The notes under the pieces: generated by a model | Databases searched by the model: none | Seen by the model: the letters and a program-made list of their open reading frames with translations, nothing else | Told to the model about the DNA's origin: nothing | Part shown: positions 20,801 to 29,162 of the stretch, piece by piece | Numbering within the stretch: the stretch's first letter is position 1 | Layout of the letters: each line of letters starts with the position of its first letter | Virus record (IMG/VR): IMGVR_UViG_3300010354_000299 | Coordinates: 1-33,992 of that record | Source of the DNA: a virus | Direction: 5' to 3' (one strand) | Length of the DNA: 33,992 bases | Program-made: the position numbers and the translations under genes

Positions 20801-22273
20801 GACCGCCGTAGCCTCATCCAAGTCGAAGATGGGCGGCGGGCTGTCCCCGACTAGCTCATTATCCGTAATGGTCAGCGTCGGCGCGGCAGTCCCAAGCTCT
20901 CGCGTTAGGAAGAACTCAATCTCGCCCGAAGCGTTCGTGCGAGCGGCAAAGCCAAACGGCCCAAACAGCGCAGACTCCAAGAACTCCGCCATATTCTGCG
21001 GCTCGGTAATCCGGCAGGCCAGATACGTGTCAGGCCCGATGCCGTCCTTGACCGCATCTGCCGAGGCGCTATTAACCGTCAGGCCGATGAGTTGATACAG
21101 CTTGGTGGCTACGTCAACCGGATGCTCGTCAAAGTAGAGTGGCGACTGCTCGGTGGTCAGCGCACTCACGCCCCGCACTCGCACCGGCGTCCCCGGCGTC
21201 ATCGCAGGCGTGATGTTGCCAAAGCTATCGACCGACGAGCCATCCAACTGCACGAACAGCCGACGCTCGCCACCGACCTGCGTGAACTGCGTTGAGTAGT
21301 TCAGGTTGCTCTGCGGCGTGAACAGGCCACGGATGGTGCCTTCCCACGTATTGCCCGCGCTATCCGCCAGCAACGCCCTGACGCCGGGATAGGCATAGAC
21401 CGGCGAGCGGTCGTTTAGCCCTGCCCAATTCGTTCCGACCGGCACCGCGTCTGGCGTGTCGTAGGACACGAACGGCGCGATATTGCTATAGAGCTTCTCA
21501 AAGTCCGTCTGCGCCAAGACCGTCTTACGCTCGTAGTTCGGCTGGAGATACGCCGCTACGAAGTCTAGCGAGACGAGCGCCGAGTACCTACCATCGCCCG
21601 ACAGGAAGTTGGTCGCCGTGTCGAGGATGCTGAACTCCCAGCCCCCCGAGTCTGGCGTGAGGTCCGACCCTTCGGACGCGCCGAAGCCGCCGATAACGGG
21701 CCCGCCAAACAAGCACCCGCGCTTCGGGAAGGCCGTCCGTTCCGCCGCCCGGTCCCACGCGAAGATACGTTGAGTCTGCTCGACTCGCCGCGTGTTGCTG
21801 ATGGTAAAGGCGTACCGGATAGCATCAATCTGCCGCACGCTCGTCAGATAGCCCGCCTGCCAGACATCCCACGACGAGCCGTTGTTGGAGGACATCTCCA
21901 AGAACGCCTTGCGCGAGAGCAGGTGCGGACGCCCGAACTCGGCGTTGTTGGCTTCTAGCTCAATCGGGTCGCCGTTTTCCAGCAGAATCTTGTCGCCATT
22001 TTCGAGGAGCAGATAGCCCTCGACGCCATCGTAAATCTGGCTGGTAACAAGTCGCAGGGTGCCGGTGCTATCGACCCCCGTAATTACATCGATGACCTCA
22101 ACCACATAGGCGCCAGTACGAACCGCCCCTGTTAGCAGGTCTACTTCTTGCCCATCGCCATTCGGGATACCGGTGATATAGGGATTGGTGCCGCCTCGAA
22201 CCGAGGTGACAACGAGCGTGTCCGCGTTATCGGCGGCGTTACGGATGCGAAGGCGGTAGGCTTGTGTCGCCAT
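17885..22273 (-). CDS. Large tail-tip / fibre protein with Fn3 and collagen-like domains
   Basis: The 1462-aa protein has a small beta domain (1-85), then [20 protein letters not shown] (~88-107), and a long tail-tip-like region (~110-740, including [30 protein letters not shown] and [12 protein letters not shown]). Fn3-like modules lie at ~755-853 and ~860-960, with further beta modules to ~1225. Two collagen-like Gly-x-y blocks (~1228-1283, ~1343-1438) flank a small [20 protein letters not shown] module that resembles a chitin-binding-type (CBM5/12) fold. It probably forms the central tip and host-contacting fibre. The length, position after the tape measure and domain order support this. 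The start overlaps the upstream stop (TGATG). Confidence 0.85.
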   Translation of the reverse strand: MATQAYRLRIRNAADNADTLVVTSVRGGTNPYITGIPNGDGQEVDLLTGAVRTGAYVVEVIDVITGVDSTGTLRLVTSQIYDGVEGYLLLENGDKILLENGDPIELEANNAEFGRPHLLSRKAFLEMSSNNGSSWDVWQAGYLTSVRQIDAIRYAFTISNTRRVEQTQRIFAWDRAAERTAFPKRGCLFGGPVIGGFGASEGSDLTPDSGGWEFSILDTATNFLSGDGRYSALVSLDFVAAYLQPNYERKTVLAQTDFEKLYSNIAPFVSYDTPDAVPVGTNWAGLNDRSPVYAYPGVRALLADSAGNTWEGTIRGLFTPQSNLNYSTQFTQVGGERRLFVQLDGSSVDSFGNITPAMTPGTPVRVRGVSALTTEQSPLYFDEHPVDVATKLYQLIGLTVNSASADAVKDGIGPDTYLACRITEPQNMAEFLESALFGPFGFAARTNASGEIEFFLTRELGTAAPTLTITDNELVGDSPPPIFDLDEATAVTGYSIKQKKFTKWVQNQQTTEQPPADMLVETEVPYEIVTGDTTTFSTRMVTYDIPGMIHEKDSFVPDPQLFALAVAREGFDRFGRGAPSMEVEVIRGTAPAAAQVGELVYLDAGFYPNKNYRIGESSVGARVAQVVRRDERPESVAFKLVDAGVYVQPAQTPTITASASTKDPRRVAQFTITNAAALNTNDDIAVTIEYATGASAPASGVNGVTFARYEPGQIPTGAVPLTPVVPGSTVYVRARSEQPGLFPSAWTGWQTVSLTTWDAPTAVTVGSITNKSAVVSWNLGGNTQDTIEVYVYPDTTAPANWQTYRWAVLPAGTTTTTLLGLTASTDYVVGVAFFDAISQVRGTMATATTFQTTNSAVGVADRPAGFAIIDGVNDATLPQGVALGLWTAQGADQTVIERANNLTGPDRPDTYAEIAVVPANTTIYIDALPRNGTKYWYRIKHRTAGKADSQVIPRYGTLSGATYSGLMAVATGIPATIERPSGTEAVLTPQSSWEYWTPPTPLFNGLVVQILREDVQNRAFFFQYRYRTRTGSTYSAWTETFWNNEYYAASPTAPYYMKADSIDDTLVYQIEWRIYGADNDGNIGYIREGTTEYPQNYGVNNAIIKVQKQGYNSGSGKYEVWWRFFFQRGNNTLDEDGDDILAQSFTTQVVAASVKNQSGTTATNVATAGTKTVDGWKATWDSTASDVWTYEISVETELPQDTYLVQQNTDEADSPFVAPTFGQTFVGPNASAGATGPTGPAGPTGPTGATGPTGETGPTGPTGVTGVTGPTGPTGPTGATGATGPRGLDWQGAWNSGQTYLVDEAVSYLGSSWICIQMHSNQPPAVPSSYWDLLAEVGATGATGLIGATGETGPTGPSGETGPSGPTGPNGLTGATGPTGPQGDPGLPGPAGPTGETGPTGPTGAQGNIGATGPVGPTGATGPTGVTGVTGPTGPTGPVNATISTNTPSGTGTTGQLWAQVA
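17960..18245 (-). repeat. Collagen-like Gly-x-y repeat block 2
   Basis: The coding strand repeats 9-base units encoding Gly-Pro-Thr, Gly-Ala-Thr, Gly-Glu-Thr and Gly-Val-Thr triplets, roughly residues 1343-1438 of the tail-tip protein. Such stretches form trimeric collagen-like rods in phage fibres. The DNA is internally repetitive and therefore prone to length change by recombination. Confidence 0.85.
18421..18590 (-). repeat. Collagen-like Gly-x-y repeat block 1
   Basis: This is a second run of Gly-x-Thr/Pro triplets ([19 protein letters not shown] and similar), roughly residues 1228-1283. It is separated from block 2 by a 55-60-residue non-collagen module, so the fibre is rod-knob-rod. 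Confidence 0.85.
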
Positions 22274-22716
22274 CAGTCGTAGATGCAGAGCATCGCAGAG
22301 GGAGAGGCCGCGCCGTTAATCAGCACGAAAGACATCGAGTAAAGAAGCAGATTCTTGTCCTGCAACGTAATGGTCACATCGCCATCGGGTGCCAGATAAC
22401 AGGTCGTATAGCTCCGGCTTGCCGCGTCTCCGGTGTTGACCGTGACGGACTCGCCACGAAGCAACCATTCCTGACAGCGGAGCATCGTCGCCATACTGCT
22501 GTTCGGAATGTCCGTCATCGTGAAGCTCGCGCCGAAGTCGGTGCGAAAGCGGAACTGGTACGGACGCCCGGTGCCGAGGGCCGGAACCCGAGGGCCAATC
22601 GGACGCTGAAACGGCGTCCAGTCCGCGAACCGCGAGCCGACCCCTGTGCTAATGCTGGTCGTGCCGTTGTCCAGCGTCGCGGCACCGGTGCCGTCTGTAA
22701 ACGTGATGGTTGCCAT
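22273..22716 (-). CDS. Minor tail protein (hypothetical)
   Basis: The 147-aa protein ([60 protein letters not shown]) is beta-rich. It lies between tape measure and tail tip, where distal-tail or M/L-like minor proteins are coded. No family recognised; the role is by position. It shares TGATG overlaps with both neighbours. Confidence 0.65.
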   Translation of the reverse strand: MATITFTDGTGAATLDNGTTSISTGVGSRFADWTPFQRPIGPRVPALGTGRPYQFRFRTDFGASFTMTDIPNSSMATMLRCQEWLLRGESVTVNTGDAASRSYTTCYLAPDGDVTITLQDKNLLLYSMSFVLINGAASPSAMLCIYD

Positions 22717-24224
22717 CAGCCCACCCTCCCACGGCTATTCGCCTTCGTCATCAATTCCTGAATCGCACGCTGAGCCGACGGGTCGTTCGGGCCGATGACC
22801 GTAATGTTCATCGACTGCCGAGGAGTCATCCCAGCCGCCGTGGTAGCCGAGGTCTGCCCAAAGATAAGTTGGGTCGGCGCCATCGGTGCTGGACCGGCTG
22901 ACATTGGCGCATAGGCCAAACCACTAGGCGTTCCCATCGCCGTCATACCGCCGGTCCCTGCGCCACCACCAGCGGCTCGCGCCATCACCAGAAGCGCCGT
23001 TGCCGCCGCCAAAGCCAAGAGCGGACGGCCTGCCATAAACTGCTGGATGCTCGCAAGCATCTTGGAGAAGTTGATAGCCTTGAGCGCCACATCCACCATA
23101 GCCCGTGCCATCGACTGAATGATGGATTGTCCCATCGCCTTGAACGCATCACCGATGTTGCCAGAGGCGATTGCCGACTCCAAGCCAGACCGCACGCCGC
23201 CTTCGATGCCCTGCGCCAAGCCCTGCGACAGTCCAGAGCCAATCGTGGCACCGACTGGGAGCATCGCATCTACACCAAGCCTCTCAAGGTCAACCGCCGT
23301 TTGCTCAAGCTCGCCTTTGACCGTATCAAGGAACCCTGTCGGCAAAATCGGAGGTAGTTCTGGCTCCGGCACCTTAAATTGTGTCTTTTGTTTGAGGATG
23401 CTCGTCCGAGCCGCCTCAAAAAGCGATGGTTCGTATTTGCCAGTCTTGGTGCTTTCTGGCTTGACAAATGCTGTAGCAAGCTGACGCGCCTTGAGTAATT
23501 TCGCTTCATCTGCTTCAAGTCCCTGAATCTGCTTTCGCAGGTCAGCCGCACTTGTCACCAGTTTGTTATACGCCTGTTCTTGCTTTGAGGCGATATACAC
23601 CTGATTCTGCCCGCCGACCATTCTACCCTTCTCGGTAATAACGGTTGCGGCAATTTGCTCATTGAGCGCCTTATACTTTTCGCGCAAATCATCCAAGCCA
23701 CCGACAAACTCACCGGTGGTCAGGTCAAGCACACCCTGCTGAACATCACGCAGTTGCTTATCGATATTGGTAATGTCACCGGACAGCACCATTTCGCGCA
23801 GAGCTTTAGTCGATTCCTCTGCCATCTTCTTTGCTTCGTTGCCAGCCTTGCCAAATGAAGTGACAGCGGCGGCGGCAAAGCCAAGCAGGGCGGCAACAGC
23901 AAGTCCGCCGGGACCGAACATCATCGCAATCTGCGAGCCAGCTTCAATGATACGAGTCCCAGCATCGGCAGTAACGGACCCCGTTCTCGCAATCGACTGC
24001 CCGACCGCCGCAAAGCCAATCGCGGCCTTTGCCGCTCGGTCCCCAGCGATTTGCGCGTTGCCGCCAGCCGTCTGCGACTGTCTGCCAAAATCGCCTGCGG
24101 CTCCACTTGTTTTCTTAAACTCGGCGGCGACATCTTGCGTCTCTTTCTTGAGACGCTTAAGCGCGGCTTCGACAACTGCCGCGCCCTCCTCCTTGACCAG
24201 CATCTCAACGGAAAAGACCCGCAT
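22716..24224 (-). CDS. Tail tape measure protein
   Basis: The 502-aa protein has a helical, charged N-terminus (VVEAALKRLKKETQDVAAEF) and a Gly/Ala-rich hydrophobic segment (~103-125, PGGLAVAALLGFAAAAVTSF). Long coiled-coil stretches follow (~140-260), then an amphipathic region with repeated MAQ/MGQS, and a second hydrophobic segment (~398-420, PLLALAAATALLVMARAAGG). It directly follows the G/GT frameshift genes. Tape measures set tail length and contribute to DNA entry. With about 0.15 nm per residue, a tail near 75 nm is expected, which is short for a siphovirus. ATG 24224 has AGGAG upstream. Confidence 0.85.
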   Translation of the reverse strand: MRVFSVEMLVKEEGAAVVEAALKRLKKETQDVAAEFKKTSGAAGDFGRQSQTAGGNAQIAGDRAAKAAIGFAAVGQSIARTGSVTADAGTRIIEAGSQIAMMFGPGGLAVAALLGFAAAAVTSFGKAGNEAKKMAEESTKALREMVLSGDITNIDKQLRDVQQGVLDLTTGEFVGGLDDLREKYKALNEQIAATVITEKGRMVGGQNQVYIASKQEQAYNKLVTSAADLRKQIQGLEADEAKLLKARQLATAFVKPESTKTGKYEPSLFEAARTSILKQKTQFKVPEPELPPILPTGFLDTVKGELEQTAVDLERLGVDAMLPVGATIGSGLSQGLAQGIEGGVRSGLESAIASGNIGDAFKAMGQSIIQSMARAMVDVALKAINFSKMLASIQQFMAGRPLLALAAATALLVMARAAGGGAGTGGMTAMGTPSGLAYAPMSAGPAPMAPTQLIFGQTSATTAAGMTPRQSMNITVIGPNDPSAQRAIQELMTKANSRGRVG

Positions 24225-24227
24225 TGC

Positions 24228-24907
24228 TTACTCCTGTACGACGGCTTTCGCCATCCGTTGAGACAGGGCCGTCAGCCGCTCCCGCGTCTGGTCAAACATC
24301 TGCGACAACTGCCCCGCCGCCTTCAAGTACCGCATCTCCATCTTCTGCAAGTCTTGCGGCTGATGGAACGCGATGGCGACCTGCCCTGCCAAGTCCGTCC
24401 GCTCCCCCATCCGCTCGACCGTCGCTTCTTTCGCCATCGCCCGCAACTCCGCCCACATCCAAAGCGTTATCGCAAACGATTCCCCCGCTACCACGCGGAC
24501 GGGTTGCCCCGTGTCCCGCGACACCTCCACCACCACCCGCCGCACAAACTGCTCGGCGTCCCACGGCACGGCGACGGTCGATTGCCCCGTCGCCTCGGTC
24601 AGTTTTTTTCCGACCGCTCCGCGAGCATCGCCTCGACCTCGGACACCTGATTGCGGCTCAACTGGATAAGCGCGGCAATCTGGTCCACGGTCAGGGTGTC
24701 CACTTCCTTGTCGGTCAGGTCCGGGCAACTGGACCGCACGACTTCCAGCAACGCTCCGAGCATCGCATCGCCAGCGCCATCCTGCGTGGACAGCGCGGCG
24801 ATTTTATGCGCGGACGCCCCAGTCAAGGGGCGCACCACTATTTCTCGTCCGAACAGCGTCACACGCGGTAGGCGTGCCGGGTTCACCAACTCGTCGAGGT
24901 TAATCAT
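24228..24907 (-). CDS. Tail assembly chaperone GT, made by -1 frameshift
   Basis: Ribosomes translating the 102-aa G frame can slip back one base at A AAA AAC (24602-24608) and continue with CTG-ACC, giving LTEATGQSTVAVPW and a total of about 226 aa ending at the TAA at 24228. The added T part is helical (DLQKMEMRYLKAAGQLSQMF, RERLTALSQRMAKA). In lambda-like tails a G/GT pair binds the tape measure and recruits tail tube subunits. A frame without its own start, the slippery heptamer and the downstream hairpin all support this call. Confidence 0.88.
24570..24594 (-). promoter_or_regulatory. Frameshift-stimulating hairpin
   Basis: On the minus strand GGCGACGG (24594-24587) pairs perfectly with CCGTCGCC (24577-24570) around a 9-base loop. 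It begins 7 bases after the slippery heptamer, the spacing at which such structures stimulate -1 frameshifting. Confidence 0.8.
24599..24907 (-). CDS. Tail assembly chaperone G
   Basis: The 102-aa protein begins MINLDELVNPARLPRVTLFG and contains VDQIAALIQLSRNQVSEVEA; it ends ERSEKN at a TGA right after the slippery site. Size, position between tail tube and tape measure, and overlap with the -1 frame identify it as the short form of the chaperone pair. ATG 24907 has AAGGA upstream. Confidence 0.88.
   Translation of the reverse strand: MINLDELVNPARLPRVTLFGREIVVRPLTGASAHKIAALSTQDGAGDAMLGALLEVVRSSCPDLTDKEVDTLTVDQIAALIQLSRNQVSEVEAMLAERSEKN
24602..24608 (-). promoter_or_regulatory. Slippery heptamer A AAA AAC
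   Basis: The minus strand reads GG followed by seven A and C; in the G frame this is GAA AAA AAC TGA. A AAA AAC is one of the most efficient X XXY YYZ heptamers, and the stop follows directly. A slip by -1 joins G to the T frame. Confidence 0.88.
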
Positions 24908-24916
24908 CAGTCCTTA

Positions 24917-25498
24917 TCAGACAGAGGTGAGGTATTCGATGCGGAACGGCGCCGAGCCGATTGCCGTGAAGCCCGAGAGGGTGGGGTCAAGACGCGCCTC
25001 AATCTCAATGGCAATCGCAATCTCGGCCCCGTCCTGCCCGGTCATATCGTACTTGGTGCAAAGACCAGACGGGAAGCGCACCTGCACATAGCTCCCAGCC
25101 GACGAGGTGGCCCCGCCGCGCTGATAGATGAGCCGAACATCCGAGAGGTAGTCGCCCGAGGCGAGCAACTGACCAGCCGACTTGGGGGCGTAAGAGGTCG
25201 AGGCCGTCCACGCGCCGGTTACGGCAGTCGCGGCACCCGGCTCAATCTGCCCGACGTTGGTGGTCGAAAGCTGGATGCAGGTGCCGGAAATCTTCGGCAT
25301 CCGCATCGTCACGCGGTCAAGGCCCTTGACGGGCGACCGCTTGCCGTCAAAGTCAGCGGCCCGATAGGTCACGCCGGGGTCAAACTTAAGACCCCCGGCA
25401 AAGGCGCCAAACACGGTAGCCCCGACGTACAGAACGCCAGAGTCGAGCAGGACATCGCTCGGAAGGGAGGAGGTGTAGCCAGTCAGCGGTGCAGTCAT
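24917..25498 (-). CDS. Major tail (tube) protein
   Basis: The 193-aa beta-rich protein (MTAPLTGYTSSLPSDVLLDS, GVLYVGATVFGAFAGGLKFD, VKGLDRVTMRMPKISGTCIQ, then an acidic EIAIAIEIEARLDPT strand) precedes the G/GT genes, the usual place of the tube subunit. The start LPSDVLLDSGVLY resembles tube proteins that begin with a loop and strand pair. Called from position, length and composition. It has a good AGGA ribosome site and no overlap, consistent with high expression. Confidence 0.75.
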   Translation of the reverse strand: MTAPLTGYTSSLPSDVLLDSGVLYVGATVFGAFAGGLKFDPGVTYRAADFDGKRSPVKGLDRVTMRMPKISGTCIQLSTTNVGQIEPGAATAVTGAWTASTSYAPKSAGQLLASGDYLSDVRLIYQRGGATSSAGSYVQVRFPSGLCTKYDMTGQDGAEIAIAIEIEARLDPTLSGFTAIGSAPFRIEYLTSV

Positions 25499-25531
25499 AG
25501 GTCTATCCTACGGAGGGTGGTGGGGTGGAAT

Positions 25532-26026
25532 CTAATTCGCTCGAACGGTTAACACACGGGGCCAGAGGAAGAACTCGTAAGTGCCAATCACCCCTACGAC
25601 CGACGAGTCCGCTGGGTCGGTCATCTGCGGGATAGTCTGCCGCGTCCGCGACCGCCCGACCATCAGGCCCGAGGACGGGTCCGAGTAGGCCGTCAGGCAT
25701 TGGTCTACAATGTCCATCGCCGTCTCAACAAGCGGCAACTGGCTCTCCGGCTTGCCAATACATTGTACCTCTAACAAGGCCGTCTCCCGGTAACCGTTAA
25801 ACGCGGGCAGGCTTGTCCGGTCCATTAGCAAGGTCAGGTACGGGAACTGCGCCGGTTCAGGTTGCGCCCGAACGTAGATGCGGTCCCCGATGAACTGCGA
25901 GAGCGTCTGATTGTCCGAGGATACGTAGTCCAGCAAGGCCCGTCGGAGCGTGCTGTAAATCTGGACCGTCGAGGCCGTCGAGGGCGTGGTAATCGCGCCC
26001 TTTGTGGCGAACCGTGGCTTACTCAT
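25532..26026 (-). CDS. Tail completion / terminator-like protein
   Basis: The 164-aa protein contains LRRALLDYVSSDNQTLSQFI, DRIYVRAQPEPAQFPYLTLL and RETALLEVQCIGKPESQLPL. The plan of a helix, RIY, a strand with PYxTL, and later ALLEVQC...DIVDQCL is typical of DUF3168-like tail terminator proteins (gpU/gp17-like), which cap the tail tube. It lies between the gp10-like neck protein and the tube gene, as expected. Confidence 0.7.
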   Translation of the reverse strand: MSKPRFATKGAITTPSTASTVQIYSTLRRALLDYVSSDNQTLSQFIGDRIYVRAQPEPAQFPYLTLLMDRTSLPAFNGYRETALLEVQCIGKPESQLPLVETAMDIVDQCLTAYSDPSSGLMVGRSRTRQTIPQMTDPADSSVVGVIGTYEFFLWPRVLTVRAN

Positions 26027-26514
26027 CGGACGGGCCTCCCGCGCTCCATATAGCGATTTAGGACGCGGTTGTAGGTATCAATCATCGCCTTTGCGGACTC
26101 AAAGGCAATCGGCTTAAAAATGGCAACCCGCTCCCATTTGCGCGTGAAGATGTTGTGATGCCCAAGCTCCCACGCCAGCGCAATCTTGCCGACCGTAGCT
26201 GGCATAGCCGTGCTTCGTGCCAGCTTACGGAAGAACTTGCGTTGTGACTTCTTGGACTTTGGCTTTGCCATAATCCCGTCAGGGACGCCGACCTTCGTAT
26301 ACCAGCCATTGCCTCCAAACGTCGGCTCGTCGCGCATCACGTGCTGGACGATTTGTGCCGTAGACCGGAAGGCTTGGCTGGTATAGTAGCCCTTGAAGAA
26401 CCGCTTCTTCACGTTCCCCTCGTACAATGCCGCCGCCGCATCGAGTGCCATCCGTGAGGCATCCCGATACTGCTTCAAGAACTGCGGCGAGAGGTCCGTG
26501 ACTTTAACGGTCAT
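26023..26514 (-). CDS. HK97 gp10-like neck / head-tail joining protein
   Basis: The 163-aa basic protein begins MTVKVTDLSPQFLKQYRDAS and contains ALAWELGHHNIFTRKWERVA and IFKPIAFESAKAMIDTYNRV. This ending (ELG...R...FKPIAFES) fits the HK97-gp10-like family (tail-component / neck protein), and the order tail completion protein just downstream agrees. ATG 26514 overlaps the preceding stop (TGATG). Confidence 0.7.
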   Translation of the reverse strand: MTVKVTDLSPQFLKQYRDASRMALDAAAALYEGNVKKRFFKGYYTSQAFRSTAQIVQHVMRDEPTFGGNGWYTKVGVPDGIMAKPKSKKSQRKFFRKLARSTAMPATVGKIALAWELGHHNIFTRKWERVAIFKPIAFESAKAMIDTYNRVLNRYMERGRPVR

Positions 26515-26930
26515 CAGAGAGCCGAAGTCGCGGCAACCGTCACCGTCGCGCTGGTCACCGACACCTGCACCCCAGCCGAAATCGCCGTGGTCGCCACGAT
26601 GATGTTGGCGTCCGAGGTGCCGACGTTGAGGTCGCAAATCGCCGTGGTGCCGTCCGACTTGAGGCATCTCGCCCAGCTTGCCGTCCCCGTTGCGTTTGCA
26701 GAGGTGTCAGGCGAGATGGAGCCGAAGGTGATGACGCCGTTGGTCACGGACGCGGCGGCAGGGTTCGGGAAGCGAAGCTCCGCCAAAAGCACCTGCGTTG
26801 TCACCGCCGTCGCCGGGGTCGCAGGACGGGTGCCGTCATAGATGCGGAGGTAGCCGTCGTTATACTCGCCGTCAATGGCGTCCGCCATCAGGTTCCGCAC
26901 CGCGTTAGTCCATCCAGTTGACTTTGCCAT
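26514..26930 (-). CDS. Structural protein of a small beta family
   Basis: The 138-aa protein starts MAKSTGWTNAVRNLMADAID, with GYLRIYDGTRPATPATAVTT, LLAELRFPNPAAASVTNGVI and SWARCLKSDGTTAI. LRIYDGTRPA...LLAELRFPNP...GTASWARCLKSDG is the pattern of a common phage virion protein whose exact role (tail or decoration) is not settled. Ala/Thr/Val-rich C-terminus. It lies in the head-tail block. Confidence 0.7.
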   Translation of the reverse strand: MAKSTGWTNAVRNLMADAIDGEYNDGYLRIYDGTRPATPATAVTTQVLLAELRFPNPAAASVTNGVITFGSISPDTSANATGTASWARCLKSDGTTAICDLNVGTSDANIIVATTAISAGVQVSVTSATVTVAATSAL

Positions 26931-27314
26931 TTACTCTGCTCCGGGTTGCGCGTAGCGCGGTTGAGTGACCGCCAACGGGGTCACGACTTTGATAGCGTTA
27001 TTGGTCCCGCCGCTGACAATCTGATACACCGTGTCGCCGTTATAGGTAGTGCCGAGGATGGCGGTATTGGCGGCTGGTACGACAACGTAATACACGCCCG
27101 TCGCGCCAATCTCGCTCATCCCCAAGCCGCTCAACCCTGCGATGGTCTGGGTGCCAAGCGCGTCCTCGTAGAACGTCACCGACACATTCGCCAACCCGGT
27201 CCACGGCACGAACTGATTCGTGTTCGAGTTGAAGAACGTAATCTTGCTCCGCACCAGATAGGCGTTGTTCGGATGGATGGTCTTGGAGACCGTGCTGGTA
27301 TTTGTCACCGTCAT
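26931..27314 (-). CDS. Hypothetical structural protein
   Basis: The 127-aa protein (MTVTNTSTVSKTIHPNNAYL, SKITFFNSNTNQFVPWTGLA, NVSVTFYEDALGTQTIAGLS, GATGVYYVVVPA) looks like a carbohydrate-binding-type or Ig-like beta sandwich, with VTFYEDALGTQTI and a glycine-rich end. No family recognised. Its stop and the next start touch (TAA ATG), and its own start overlaps the stop of the repeat protein (TAATG). Confidence 0.6.
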   Translation of the reverse strand: MTVTNTSTVSKTIHPNNAYLVRSKITFFNSNTNQFVPWTGLANVSVTFYEDALGTQTIAGLSGLGMSEIGATGVYYVVVPAANTAILGTTYNGDTVYQIVSGGTNNAIKVVTPLAVTQPRYAQPGAE

Positions 27315-28390
27315 TACGGATACCCCTGCGAGAAGTCTTGCGCGGGACTATACGGGCGTGACTGTTCCACCACGAACGCATAGTCGGTCGAGCCATCCAT
27401 CACGGCGGCATACGGCCTCGACTGCTCCACGACCAATGCGTAGTCGCTCGACCAATCGGTGACTGGCGCGTACACCCCCGAATAATCATAAGCAATTCCG
27501 CGCACCGACACCACTTGATAGCTCATCTGCCAGTTGTCGGCAGAGGCTTCAGCCGACGCGGTAATCGTAGCAGGAAGCACCTGCACCCCGACGCCAGCCA
27601 GCGATGCCTCGGCACTCCCCGTCAGCGTGGCAAAGATGGCTTCGCGGATTTCCAAGTTACCAAAGCCTTCGGCGCCTGCCGTCAGGACAGCGCCAAGCAA
27701 CTGCTCTAGTGCCGCCGCACCGCTGGCCTCTGCTGTGCCGGTCAAGGCGGCAACAACCGTCGGCACCAGCGTCCCATCACCAGAGGCTTCTGCCGAGGCG
27801 GTCCACGCGGCCTCAAGCAACTGGCTCACCGCCATCGTCTGCGAGGCTTCCGCTGTCGCCGCCAAGTCCGCCAAAAGGCTCTGCACGACCGCGAGGTCGC
27901 CAGACGCCTCCGCATTGCCGGTTAGGTCGCCTGCGATAAGCTGGTCGACAGCAAGGTCGCCATAGGCTTCCGCGCTTCCGTCAATCGCGCTGGCAAGCAA
28001 CTGGTCGACGCTGGCATCGCCAAACGCCTCGGCCTGCCCATCAACCGCCGCCAATAGCGCCTGCTCCGCCACAAAGTCCGCATAGGCTTCGCCTGCGGCT
28101 GTGACGGTCATCACAATCTCCGACACCACAACGAAGTCGCCGTAGGCTTCCGCGTCGCCGGTCAGCGACCCAGAAAGGGTCTGCACGACAATAAGGTCGC
28201 CGTAGGCTTCTGCCGCGCCGTCTAGTGCGGCGGTCAGTAGCTGGGCGACGCTCGTATCGCCATAGGCTTCTGCCGCGATTGCGACGGTTGAGGCGATGCT
28301 GTCAGGCGCGATTTCTAACCGAAGATAGGCTCCGCTTTCCAAGAGAATGTCATCGCCATCCTCTAGCAGAATGCGGTCAAAACTGCTCAC
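27314..28390 (-). CDS. 20-residue repeat protein, probable fibre or decoration
   Basis: The 358-aa protein opens with DRILLEDGDDILLESGAYLR (residues 5-24). Residues 31-290 are exactly thirteen 20-residue repeats with the pattern x-x-x-x-L-x-G-x-A-E-A-[YS]-G-D-x-x-V-x-Q-L, for example LLTAALDGAAEAYGDLIVVQ. The C-terminus (~306-358) carries two more 20-residue units built on DYALVVEQSRPY. Regular beta-rich repeats of this length suggest a solenoid or trimeric rod. The GTG start (28390) overlaps the previous TGA; GAGG lies just upstream. Fibre or head decoration is inferred from gene position among virion genes. Confidence 0.75.
   Translation of the reverse strand: MSSFDRILLEDGDDILLESGAYLRLEIAPDSIASTVAIAAEAYGDTSVAQLLTAALDGAAEAYGDLIVVQTLSGSLTGDAEAYGDFVVVSEIVMTVTAAGEAYADFVAEQALLAAVDGQAEAFGDASVDQLLASAIDGSAEAYGDLAVDQLIAGDLTGNAEASGDLAVVQSLLADLAATAEASQTMAVSQLLEAAWTASAEASGDGTLVPTVVAALTGTAEASGAAALEQLLGAVLTAGAEGFGNLEIREAIFATLTGSAEASLAGVGVQVLPATITASAEASADNWQMSYQVVSVRGIAYDYSGVYAPVTDWSSDYALVVEQSRPYAAVMDGSTDYAFVVEQSRPYSPAQDFSQGYP
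27521..28300 (-). repeat. Thirteen tandem 60-bp coding repeats
   Basis: These encode residues 31-290 of the repeat protein with no insertion or deletion between units. The most conserved part is the AEAYGD/AEASGD block. Units differ by many base changes, so the array is old or under selection on the protein rather than a fresh slippage product. Confidence 0.8.
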
Positions 28391-28617
28391 GCCTCAACCT
28401 CAACCCGCAACTTTCGCAATGCCTCACGCGCCGTAATTCCCGTGACGGTGCGCGTTAAATCGTTATGCGTCCAGCGGAGCATAATGGCGGCGTCGCCAAC
28501 CGGAGCCGCCTCTAGCACGCCGCCGAACCGCTGGATAAACGCCTCGATGCGTGCCTCGTCGGTAGGCCAGATGCCCGACCGCCGAACGTCCTGACCGCAG
28601 ATGAGGCGAGCGTCCAT
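28387..28617 (-). CDS. Hypothetical 76-aa protein
   Basis: The protein reads MDARLICGQDVRRSGIWPTD, EARIEAFIQRFGGVLEAAPV, then MLRWTHNDLTRTVTGITARE. It is a small alpha/beta protein in the connector block and may be a short head-tail or chaperone component. No motif recognised. Its ATG overlaps the upstream stop (TGATG). Confidence 0.6.
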   Translation of the reverse strand: MDARLICGQDVRRSGIWPTDEARIEAFIQRFGGVLEAAPVGDAAIMLRWTHNDLTRTVTGITAREALRKLRVEVEA

Positions 28618-29162
28618 CAGCGAATGAACCCCACAGCCGAGAGACTAAGCGCCGTCGCCGTTACCGCCGTTGTATCGGTTTCGTTGCGAACAAAAACTGA
28701 CACGGTATCGTTTGCCACAGTCGGAACAAGCGCGGTCAACGAGAAGCCATAGCCTTCGTTGGAATCCGACAGGATGGCAGAAACATGAACGTTTGAGAGC
28801 GGCGTGCCGTTTTTGGCGATGGTGATGCCATAGGCTTTGTTGTTTGCGGTGCAAACTAGTTCGACGTTTGCCGTCACCAGCAATACCTGATTCACCGCCT
28901 TGGTCGCTCGCAGTTCGTTGTTGGATGCTTGAGAAAACCCATCCTGCCCCAACGTCGCATCAAGGGCTGTAGTCCCAGCCAGCTTGTAATACACGTTCTT
29001 GGCAACAAATGTCGTTTGCGCCGAAGCGGTCAAATCCAACTGTCCTCGGCTCGGGAACAGGCTGACCACCGCGTCCCGAATGTCCTCGGCGCTAATATCG
29101 CCCGTGGTGTTGTCAGGGAGTTGCGCGAGAAGCGCGGATAGAACCTTCGGGGTCTCTGCCAT
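28617..29162 (-). CDS. Structural protein with fibre-type N-terminus
   Basis: The 181-aa protein starts MAETPKVLSALLAQLPDNTT and continues GDISAEDIRDAVVSL, a short helical start seen in head-fibre and tail-fibre proteins. A beta-rich C-terminal domain follows (VNQVLLVTANVELVCTANNK, AYGITIAKNGTPLSNVH) that resembles a small jelly-roll such as those of the C1q/TNF type. A virion-surface role, probably as a trimeric knob, is inferred. Confidence 0.65.
   Translation of the reverse strand: MAETPKVLSALLAQLPDNTTGDISAEDIRDAVVSLFPSRGQLDLTASAQTTFVAKNVYYKLAGTTALDATLGQDGFSQASNNELRATKAVNQVLLVTANVELVCTANNKAYGITIAKNGTPLSNVHVSAILSDSNEGYGFSLTALVPTVANDTVSVFVRNETDTTAVTATALSLSAVGFIR

Noticed and set aside
24601-24728. 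Independent start for the T frame upstream of the slippery site
   Set aside because: The upstream sequence in that frame (PDRQGSGHPDRG) is shadow-like, no ribosome site is present, and the frameshift explains the expression.
27521-28300. 60-bp repeats as non-coding satellite or CRISPR
   Set aside because: The frame is open through all units, and conservation is at protein level.
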